NCBI GenBank assembly: GCA_949076555.1
Contig: CARUOB010000039.1
Span: 1 to 29,349 of the forward strand
Origin: an uncultured Lachnospiraceae bacterium
GTDB taxonomy: Bacteria; Bacillota; Clostridia; Lachnospirales; Lachnospiraceae
Length of the DNA stretch: 29,349 bases
Direction: 5' to 3'
Shown: positions 23,782-29,349 of the stretch, one piece after another
Layout: every line of letters starts with the position of its first letter
How positions within the stretch are numbered: position 1 is the first letter of the stretch
Position numbers and translations under genes: made by a program
Notes under the pieces: model-generated
Seen by the model: only the letters and a program-made list of their open reading frames with translations
Databases searched by the model: none
Told to the model about the DNA's origin: nothing

Positions 23782-23832
23782 TGATCATTACATGTGATCA
23801 TTACGTGCATGAATGGTCATTACATACATGAA
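23782..23832 (+). repeat. Three tandem leader repeats upstream of the solute-binding gene
   Basis: Units are TGATCATTACATG (23782-23794, short), TGATCATTACGTGCATGAA (23795-23813) and TGGTCATTACATACATGAA (23814-23832). The last two match at 16 of 19 positions. The block lies between the expected transcription start and the ribosome site. Confidence 0.75.
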
Positions 23833-23843
23833 AGGAGAGGAAA

Positions 23844-25256
23844 ATGAAAAAGTTATTGGCACTACTCTTGATCGGAGCTATGACACTTTCTACAGTGGCA
23901 TGTGGCTCCAGCGCACCGGCTGCTGAGGAAGTAAAGCCGGAAACCAAAGAGGAGGCTCCCGCGGCAGCAGAGGAGGAAGCTCCCGCAGCGGAGGAGGAAG
24001 CTCCGGCAGCAGAGGAGGAGGTTTCCGCAGGAGGCGATGCAGCTTCCGAGATCACTCTTTGGACTTACCCTATCGGAAAATGGGGCGATGAGGCTACGGT
24101 AAAGGGTCTTACCGACGCTTTCACGGCAAAGACCGGTATCGCTGTAAACGTAGAGTTTTTGGCTTATGCTGACGGCGATGACAAAGTAAACACGGCGATC
24201 ACGGCAGGGCAGGCGCCTGACCTTATTATGGAAGGACCTGAGCGTCTGGTTGCAAACTGGGGAGCAAACGGATACATGGTTGATCTGTCCGATATGCTGG
24301 ATGATACCGATAAGTCGGAAATTCAGGCAGCGCCTCTGGCTGCATGTACTGCACCGGGCGGCGAAGTATATGAGTACCCCCTTGTTATGACGGCACACTG
24401 TATGGCAGTTAACATGAACGCTTTCAAGGAAGCGGGCGCTGACCAGTATTTGGATTTAGAGACGCACACATGGACAACCGAAAACTTTATCAAGGCTGTT
24501 GAGGCTCTCTATGCACACTACAATGACACGGTAGCAGCAGTTTACTGCGCAGGACAGGGCGGAGATCAGGGAACCAGAGCACTTGTTAACAACCTGTACG
24601 GCGGTTCCTACACGGATGAAGCTCACACCGCTTATACATGGAATTCTCCTGAAAACGTGAAGGCTCTGGAGCAGTTAAAGGGCATGGACGGTATTGCTTT
24701 TGACGCTTCCTTAGCAGGCGGCGATGAGATCGCTAAGTTCTATCAGGGTATTTTAAAGATGGCATTCTGCTGGAATATCGCGCAGCAGTTAGACCCTAAC
24801 GCAGCAGGAACAGGCGCAGGCCTTACCGTTACAGGTGAAGAGATCGAGTTCATGAGCTTCCCTTCCGAGACGGGTGAATCCAAACTGCAGGGTGGTATTT
24901 GGGGCTTCGGTATTTTTGATAACGGTGATGCGGCACGTATCGAGGCATCCAAACAGTTCATCAAATATATGGCTGACTCCGAAGCGACTGTAGATGCGGT
25001 GAAGGCAGCGAACTACTTTGCAGTTCGTTCTGCGGCAGAAGGTACAGATTTAACGGCAATCTGGGCGGACAACGAGATCATGGATGAATATCAGGTTCTG
25101 ATGCCTCAGCTTGGCGACTACTATCAGGTTACACCCGGTTGGGCAGGACAGCGTACCGCATGGTGGACGATGCTTCAGAAGATCGGCTCCGGCACGGATG
25201 TAACGGAAGCGCTTACACAATATGAAGGCGAAGCTAACGCAGCAATGGCTGAATAA
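23844..25256 (+). CDS. CUT1-type ABC solute-binding lipoprotein, probable sialic acid binding
   Basis: The 470-residue protein starts with a lipoprotein signal (KKLLALLLIGAMTLSTVAC, lipid-modified C20). A repetitive EEEAPAA linker (about 30-63) follows, then an extracellular solute-binding fold of family 1: ITLWTYPIGKWGDEATVKGL near the start, 'VNVEFLAYADGDDKVNTAI', 'GQAPDLIMEGPERLV', and late aromatic-rich PGWAGQRTAWWTML. The location in front of two permeases, nanA and the RpiR regulator indicates that it delivers N-acetylneuraminate or a derivative such as 2,7-anhydro-Neu5Ac, as in SAT2-like systems. GGAGAGG is the ribosome site. A terminator follows, so the binding protein is probably made in excess. 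Confidence 0.88.
   Translation: MKKLLALLLIGAMTLSTVACGSSAPAAEEVKPETKEEAPAAAEEEAPAAEEEAPAAEEEVSAGGDAASEITLWTYPIGKWGDEATVKGLTDAFTAKTGIAVNVEFLAYADGDDKVNTAITAGQAPDLIMEGPERLVANWGANGYMVDLSDMLDDTDKSEIQAAPLAACTAPGGEVYEYPLVMTAHCMAVNMNAFKEAGADQYLDLETHTWTTENFIKAVEALYAHYNDTVAAVYCAGQGGDQGTRALVNNLYGGSYTDEAHTAYTWNSPENVKALEQLKGMDGIAFDASLAGGDEIAKFYQGILKMAFCWNIAQQLDPNAAGTGAGLTVTGEEIEFMSFPSETGESKLQGGIWGFGIFDNGDAARIEASKQFIKYMADSEATVDAVKAANYFAVRSAAEGTDLTAIWADNEIMDEYQVLMPQLGDYYQVTPGWAGQRTAWWTMLQKIGSGTDVTEALTQYEGEANAAMAE
23949..24032 (+). repeat. Four tandem 21-bp units in the lipoprotein linker
   Basis: Four consecutive 21-bp units starting GAGGAGG encode EEAPAAA, EEEAPAA, EEEAPAA and EEEVSAG. The middle two differ at two bases. 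In-frame 21-bp changes would lengthen or shorten the linker between the lipid anchor and the binding domain without disrupting it. Confidence 0.8.
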
Positions 25257-25296
25257 TCGAACGACACACTGTTCTGAAGAGACGGTTTAGTCAGAG

Positions 25297-25330
25297 CGCC
25301 CCTTCCACCGGGAGTGGGAGGGGCGTTTTT
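25297..25330 (+). terminator. Terminator between solute-binding gene and permease genes
   Basis: A 12-bp stem (CGCCCCTTCCAC at 25297-25308 with GTGGGAGGGGCG at 25314-25325, one G-T pair) is followed by TTTTT (25326-25330). No convincing promoter was found between it and the permease start, so partial read-through is likely. Confidence 0.88.
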
Positions 25331-25390
25331 ATTAAAAACAGGTAAATCATACAATCTTTCACAGACAATGGGGAAAGGGGGCGCATTTTC

Positions 25391-26305
25391 TTGAGTAGTC
25401 AGGTTACGCAAAAAAGAAGCCGGGCATTACAGCGCAGAGAAGATATAGCCGGTTATAGTTTTATGCTGCCCAGTCTGATTTTTTTTGTAGGCTTTGTTCT
25501 GATTCCGATGGTCATTTGTATTTGGCTGAGTCTGACGGATTCTAACATGCATACGCAAGGCGGCGGTAACTTTATAGGATTAACGAATTTTAGCAATCTG
25601 TTTAAAGATGAGGTATTTCTGGATGCGTTATGGAATACCTTTGTCATTGTATTTGTGAGCGTACCTGCCGTAACGGCATTCTCTTTGTGGGTGGCTTCCG
25701 CTATCTATAAATTGAAAATGCCTGTTCTTTCGGCATTCAGATGTATTTTCTATCTGCCTGTGGTTACCGGTTCCGTAGCGGTAACGGTAGTCTGGAAATG
25801 GATGTTTGATAATTATACGGGTATTTTGAACTCTGTATTAAAGACGACCGGCGTCATCGACACCAATATTAACTGGCTGGGTGATGAGAAATATGCGCTT
25901 TGGTGTATTATACTGATTCTGTTTACCACATCGGTAGGCCAGCCGATCGTACTGTATGTGTCGGCGCTGGGCAACGTGGATGCATCCCTGGTGGAAGCGG
26001 CGCAGGTGGACGGGGCCACGGATCTGCAGGCTTTCTGGAGAATCAAATGGCCGCAGATTATGCCGACCACTTTGTACATACTGGTCATTACCACGATTAA
26101 TTCTTTCCAGTGTTTCGCGCTGATTCAGTTGTTGACGCAGGGCGGTTCCGGAACACAGACGGTTATGTATTACATCTATTATACGGCCTTTAAGCTTACC
26201 GAGCAGAGCGGACATTTCGGTTATGCTAATGCAATGGGCGTTGTTTTGGCTATCTTCATAGGTATTTTGTCGGCTGTTCAGATGCGGCTGGCAAAAGAGA
26301 AGTAG
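25391..26305 (+). CDS. CUT1-type ABC sugar permease, MalF-like subunit
   Basis: The gene seems to start at TTG 25391, since AAAGGGGG lies about 9 nt upstream and no ATG with a ribosome site is near. This gives 304 residues with six membrane helices. A short polar N-terminus (SSQVTQKRSRALQRRED) leads to the first helix 'GYSFMLPSLIFFVGFVLIPM'. The EAA loop that docks on the ATPase is EAAQVDGATDLQAFWRIKWP. It pairs with the following permease to make the channel for the solute-binding lipoprotein. No ATPase gene is in the cluster; a shared MsmX/MsiK-type ATPase elsewhere is expected, as for other CUT1 systems in Firmicutes. Confidence 0.92.
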   Translation: MSSQVTQKRSRALQRREDIAGYSFMLPSLIFFVGFVLIPMVICIWLSLTDSNMHTQGGGNFIGLTNFSNLFKDEVFLDALWNTFVIVFVSVPAVTAFSLWVASAIYKLKMPVLSAFRCIFYLPVVTGSVAVTVVWKWMFDNYTGILNSVLKTTGVIDTNINWLGDEKYALWCIILILFTTSVGQPIVLYVSALGNVDASLVEAAQVDGATDLQAFWRIKWPQIMPTTLYILVITTINSFQCFALIQLLTQGGSGTQTVMYYIYYTAFKLTEQSGHFGYANAMGVVLAIFIGILSAVQMRLAKEK

Positions 26306-26318
26306 AGGAGGAGAAGCG

Positions 26319-27248
26319 ATGGAAAATAAAACAGGAAACGGTAAAGTTTATAAAATTATTTCGCTGATCATACTGGTGGTTTTGGCGTTCCTTTTCTTAT
26401 TCCCCCTCTATTGGATCATCACCGGTGCGTTCAAGCCGCCGGCAGATATTTATGCACAGAAGCCTGTCTGGTGGCCCAGCGAATGGGTAACGACGAACTT
26501 CAGTAATTTAATGAATAAGCGTACTGCGCCTATGTGGGAGATCCATATGCCTTTCAGTCGGTTTTTTAGCTCCGGCGGAGAGAGCATCACGCTCGCTACG
26601 GGACCTACCGTTCCGGCGGTGTTCAGATGGCTTTTGAATACGATTTTCATGGCGGTGGCGGCTATGTTTCTTACCTGCTTTACCGCTACGATGGCAGGTT
26701 ATGCACTGGCGAAGAAGCGCTTCCGCGGACGCAGTATTTTATTTGGTCTGATCATATGCGCTATGGCGCTGCCAAAGCAGGTAGTATTGATTCCCCTGCT
26801 AAAGGAAATGTCCGCCATTGGTCTTTATAATACCATTTGGGCGATCATATTTCCGACGGTGGGATGGCCCTTCGGTGTGTTCCTGATGAAACAGTTTTCG
26901 GAAGGCATTCCCGGGGAGATTCTGGAAGCCGCACGTATTGACGGCGCGGGAGAATGGAATACTTTTGCGACGATTGTTTTTCCGATGGTAAAGCCGGGTG
27001 TGGGTGCATTGGCGATTTTCACCTTTATTAATTCATGGAATGATTACTTCATGCAGTTGGTTATGGTAAGCAGCAATGTAAATTATACAATCTCTTTGGG
27101 TATTGCTACCTTACAGGCGGAAACCTCTATAGATGTGGGTATGCTGATGGCCGGTGCGGTTTTGGCATCCGTTCCGATTATCGTTGTATTCCTGATGTTC
27201 CAGAAATATTTTACACAGGGTATTACGATGGGAGCGGTCAAGGGCTGA
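26319..27248 (+). CDS. CUT1-type ABC sugar permease, MalG-like subunit
   Basis: The 309-residue protein begins 13 bp after the MalF-like gene with AGAGGAGGAG as ribosome site. It has six membrane helices: helix 1 'IISLIILVVLAFLFLFPLYW', a soluble periplasmic segment (about 45-95, longer than in many MalG proteins), and the docking loop EAARIDGAGEWNTFATIVFP. The C-terminus MFQKYFTQGITMGAVKG is the characteristic MalG ending. It completes the probable sialic acid importer. The nanA gene follows after 75 bp with no terminator between, so it is likely part of the same transcript. Confidence 0.93.
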   Translation: MENKTGNGKVYKIISLIILVVLAFLFLFPLYWIITGAFKPPADIYAQKPVWWPSEWVTTNFSNLMNKRTAPMWEIHMPFSRFFSSGGESITLATGPTVPAVFRWLLNTIFMAVAAMFLTCFTATMAGYALAKKRFRGRSILFGLIICAMALPKQVVLIPLLKEMSAIGLYNTIWAIIFPTVGWPFGVFLMKQFSEGIPGEILEAARIDGAGEWNTFATIVFPMVKPGVGALAIFTFINSWNDYFMQLVMVSSNVNYTISLGIATLQAETSIDVGMLMAGAVLASVPIIVVFLMFQKYFTQGITMGAVKG

Positions 27249-27323
27249 TCGCGGTTGTCTGTGCTGCTGTTATGGAAACCCGCAGTAACCTTTGGCTTGG
27301 TATAGAGAAAGGATGATGTTAAA

Positions 27324-28229
27324 ATGGATACGAAAAAATTTCGGGGAATTTTCCCGGCGCTGTATGCATGTTATGATGAAGACGGAAAGGTTTCATCCGA
27401 CAGAACGAAAGCGCTTACGCAGTATTTGATGGATAAGGGAGTGCAGGGGCTTTATGTGGGCGGCTCTTCCGGAGAGTGTATCTATCTGAGCAAAGAGGAC
27501 AGAAAGAAAACGCTGGAGGCCGTGATGGAGGCTGCCGGAGGAAAGCTGGTGATCATCGCACATGTTGCCTGCAATAACACTGAGGACAGCCAGGAATTGG
27601 CAGCTCACGCGGAAAGTCTCGGGGTAGATGCCATTGCATCCATACCGCCAATCTATTTCCATTTGCCGGAACATGCCATTGCCGGATATTGGAACGCGAT
27701 TTCCGCTGCGGCGCCGAATACGGATTTTATTATTTATAATATACCGCAGTTGGCAGGCACTTCTCTGACGATTAATCTGCTGCGGGAAATGAAAAAGAAT
27801 CCACGAGTGATCGGTGTGAAAAATTCTTCTATGCCGGTACAGGATATCCAGCTTTTCAGAGACGAGGATGTTATCGTATTTAACGGACCGGATGAGCAGC
27901 TGGTTTCCGGACTGGCTATGGGAGCTGTCGGAGGCATCGGCGGTACTTATGGCGCTATGCCGGAACTGTATCTGAAGATTTTTGAGCTTTTCTCACAGGG
28001 AAAGACAGAGGAAGCAAGAGAGATTCAGAATGCGGCGTGCAGAATTATCTATAAGATGTGTTCTACTCACGGCAATATGTATGCTGCGATCAAAGAGATT
28101 ATCCGCTTGCAGGGCGGACCCGATGTGGGCGGCGTGAAAGCGCCCTTGGCGGATCTGACGGAAGAAGACCGGGCGATCTGTAAAGAGATTGCAGATATGA
28201 TTGCGGAAACGATTCAGAAATATTGTTAA
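27324..28229 (+). CDS. nanA: N-acetylneuraminate lyase
   Basis: The 301-residue TIM-barrel aldolase of the DapA/NanA family has GGSSGE (46-51) for the substrate carboxylate, catalytic Y138 in IIYNIPQLAG and the Schiff-base lysine K166 in VIGVKNSS. These match E. coli NanA Y137 and K165. It cleaves N-acetylneuraminate to ManNAc and pyruvate in the cytoplasm. Being in one locus with nanE, a NanQ-like gene and a ROK kinase makes a sialic acid substrate much more likely than a DapA (dihydrodipicolinate) role. AAAGGATG lies upstream of the ATG. A perfect terminator follows. Confidence 0.96.
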   Translation: MDTKKFRGIFPALYACYDEDGKVSSDRTKALTQYLMDKGVQGLYVGGSSGECIYLSKEDRKKTLEAVMEAAGGKLVIIAHVACNNTEDSQELAAHAESLGVDAIASIPPIYFHLPEHAIAGYWNAISAAAPNTDFIIYNIPQLAGTSLTINLLREMKKNPRVIGVKNSSMPVQDIQLFRDEDVIVFNGPDEQLVSGLAMGAVGGIGGTYGAMPELYLKIFELFSQGKTEEAREIQNAACRIIYKMCSTHGNMYAAIKEIIRLQGGPDVGGVKAPLADLTEEDRAICKEIADMIAETIQKYC

Positions 28230-28259
28230 AAAAATAGCATGGGCAACCATGCTATTTTT
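28230..28259 (+). terminator. Perfect terminator after nanA with GNRA loop
   Basis: AAAAATAGCATGG (28230-28242) and CCATGCTATTTTT (28247-28259) form a perfect 13-bp stem closed by GCAA (28243-28246). The run of T in the 3' arm makes it effective, and the regulator gene starts 17 bp later. Confidence 0.92.
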
Positions 28260-28276
28260 CCCAAAAGTAGGAAGGG

Positions 28277-29137
28277 ATGCTGATTTTGAATACGACTAAC
28301 TTGCTGCAGGATATTCAATTAAACTATAATCAGTTTACGAAAACAGAGAGAAAAATAGCTGATTTTGTAATTGGAAATTTGAACAGAGTATTGTTTATGT
28401 CTATTACGGATCTGGCGGAGGCAAGCGGTGTGGCCGACGCAAGCGTGTATCGGTTTTGCAGGAGCGTGGGTGCAAAAGGATATCAGGATTTTAAGATGAA
28501 ATTGTCTTTCAGTGCATCGGCGGATGAAATGGATGCGGCGGAAACGGAAAATTTCAAGATAGATTCCCTTGAATATACGTTGGATAAAATACTGCAGCAT
28601 CATATCGGTGTGTTAAAGGAAACCCGAATGTTAATCAGGCAGGAGGCGGTCAGAAAAACACTGCAGATGATGGAAGAGGCGAAAAACATATATTTTTTTG
28701 GAATCGGAGATTCCCTGCTGACAGCAAAAGAAGCCAGAAATAAATTTTTGAGAATCTGTAATAAGGTAAATTCTATTGACGATCCTCATATGCAGGCGAT
28801 GACTGCTTCCATGGCGGGGGCTGACGATTTGATCTTTATCATTTCCTATTCGGGAGCGACGAAGGATAATGTATATGTAGCGGAGATCGCAAAAAGGGCG
28901 GGGGCGAAAGTGATAGGCATAACCCATTTTATCAAATCCCCTCTGACTGCCTATACGGATGTGCTTTTAGTCTGCGGGTCCAATGAAGGCCCGCTGGACG
29001 GGGGCGCTATGGGAACCAAGCTGAGTCAGCTCTATGTGATTGACGTGCTGTTTCAGGAGTATTATTCACGCAACAAGCAGGTGTCCGTGGAAAATAATAA
29101 AAAAACATCAAGAGCCGTAGTAGATAAGCTCTATTGA
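28277..29137 (+). CDS. RpiR/MurR-family transcriptional regulator, probable sialic acid regulator
   Basis: The protein has an N-terminal RpiR-type helix-turn-helix domain (about 10-85; TKTERKIADFVIGNLNRVLF, then ITDLAEASGVADASVYRFCR) and a SIS sugar-phosphate isomerase-like domain (about 120-260; 'IYFFGIGDSLLTAKEA', 'IFIISYSGATKDN'), the standard 286-residue layout. SIS domains of this family bind phosphorylated sugars such as ManNAc-6-P or GlcNAc-6-P. The start may be ATG 28277, but AGGAAGGG abuts it, so TTG 28286 (nine bases past that site) may be the real start. It ends the nan locus and probably controls the divergent promoters around 23650-23760. Confidence 0.9.
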   Translation: MLILNTTNLLQDIQLNYNQFTKTERKIADFVIGNLNRVLFMSITDLAEASGVADASVYRFCRSVGAKGYQDFKMKLSFSASADEMDAAETENFKIDSLEYTLDKILQHHIGVLKETRMLIRQEAVRKTLQMMEEAKNIYFFGIGDSLLTAKEARNKFLRICNKVNSIDDPHMQAMTASMAGADDLIFIISYSGATKDNVYVAEIAKRAGAKVIGITHFIKSPLTAYTDVLLVCGSNEGPLDGGAMGTKLSQLYVIDVLFQEYYSRNKQVSVENNKKTSRAVVDKLY

Positions 29138-29138
29138 G

Positions 29139-29178
29139 GGCTGTGGCTGCGCTTTGACGCTATCAGAGCCGCCTTTTT
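29139..29178 (+). terminator. Probable terminator after the RpiR gene
   Basis: GGCTGTGGCTGCG (29139-29151) and CGCTATCAGAGCC (29158-29170) form an imperfect stem with 10 of 13 pairs (one G-U), followed by GCC and five T (29174-29178). Confidence 0.5.
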
Positions 29179-29226
29179 GGTATGCTGCGATAGGGGAAAT
29201 AAGAAAAATAAGAAAAATCGAAAAAA

Positions 29227-29242
29227 AAGAGAAATTTCTCTT
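29227..29242. promoter_or_regulatory. Perfect 16-bp palindrome abutting a promoter
   Basis: AAGAGAAATTTCTCTT is a perfect inverted repeat whose last two bases are the first two of the -35 hexamer (29241). It is preceded by A-tracts (29191-29228) that could act as an UP element. It contains the same GAAA/TTTC halves as the candidate site in the nanE promoter. Confidence 0.5.
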
Positions 29243-29269
29243 GCAATTCCTAAAAACTTCATATATACT
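29241..29269 (+). promoter_or_regulatory. Strong sigma-A promoter at the right edge
   Basis: TTGCAA (29241-29246) and TATACT (29264-29269) are exactly 17 bp apart, with an A-rich upstream region. Transcription should begin near 29276 and run out of the window. Confidence 0.75.
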
Positions 29270-29275
29270 AGTTTG

Positions 29276-29349
29276 TGCTGTGGCATGATAGCTATGAAGC
29301 GTGAGGTTGCTGCCTTCGTGGCAGGTTTTCCGTGGAGCGAATGTCAAGT
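29276..29349 (+). ncRNA. Structured untranslated leader, possibly the ribosomal protein S10 (rpsJ) operon leader (partial)
   Basis: No open frame or ribosome site is seen in these 74 bases after the promoter. TGGCAT (29281-29286) can pair with ATGTCA (29341-29346), enclosing a hairpin CTGCC-TTCGT-GGCAG (29310-29324). The GCGTGAGGTTGC stretch before the hairpin and GGAGCG after it remind me of S10-operon leaders in Firmicutes. That recognition is from memory and the element is cut by the window edge. Another structured RNA is possible. Confidence 0.4.

Noticed and set aside
23782..23832. Short repeats considered as a CRISPR array
   Set aside because: Units are contiguous without spacers and there are no cas genes.

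Overview
The window reads as chromosomal DNA of an anaerobic Clostridia species, most likely a gut Lachnospiraceae. The support is roughly even base composition, GGAGG-type ribosome binding sites, lipoproteins with Ala/Glu/Pro-rich linkers, a CUT1 transporter without its own ATPase, a TraX-like membrane protein, and many intrinsic terminators. I see no tRNA, rRNA, insertion sequence, prophage or CRISPR array. The species is inferred, not shown.

Left part (1-7.5 kb), signalling: the 3' end of a FapA/DUF342-like gene, a response regulator with an HD-GYP domain, an AraC-type regulator followed by a pyridoxamine-phosphate-oxidase-fold protein, a convergent methyl-accepting chemotaxis protein, and a membrane EAL protein with a degenerate GGDEF domain. 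Two of these (HD-GYP and EAL) should degrade cyclic di-GMP.

Middle (7.6-15 kb), nucleoside-type uptake: a BMP/PnrA lipoprotein, a terminator, then an internal promoter driving a double ABC ATPase and two permeases, followed 11 nt later by a seven-helix hybrid histidine kinase. A 118-bp nearly palindromic element lies between the lipoprotein and the ATPase gene. A LacI regulator and a MATE exporter follow (15.1-17.6 kb), then an unrecognised charged coiled-coil protein, a TraX-family protein, a SAM-dependent rRNA-type methyltransferase (minus strand) and an SGNH hydrolase.

Right part (21.4-29.2 kb), a sialic acid (N-acetylneuraminate) catabolic locus with two divergent arms. The minus arm is nanE, a YhcH/NanQ-type anomerase and a ROK kinase (NanK by context). 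The plus arm is a solute-binding lipoprotein, two CUT1 permeases, nanA and an RpiR regulator. Uptake would feed NanQ (anomer interconversion), NanA (to ManNAc plus pyruvate), NanK (to ManNAc-6-P) and NanE (to GlcNAc-6-P). No sialidase, nagA/nagB or transporter ATPase lies in the window. The divergent intergenic region has two good promoters, a candidate GAAA/TTTC operator and a triplicated leader repeat.

The window ends with a strong promoter behind a 16-bp palindrome and the start of a structured untranslated leader. Its sequence reminds me of ribosomal protein S10 (rpsJ) operon leaders, which would place the start of the main ribosomal protein operon just beyond the right edge.
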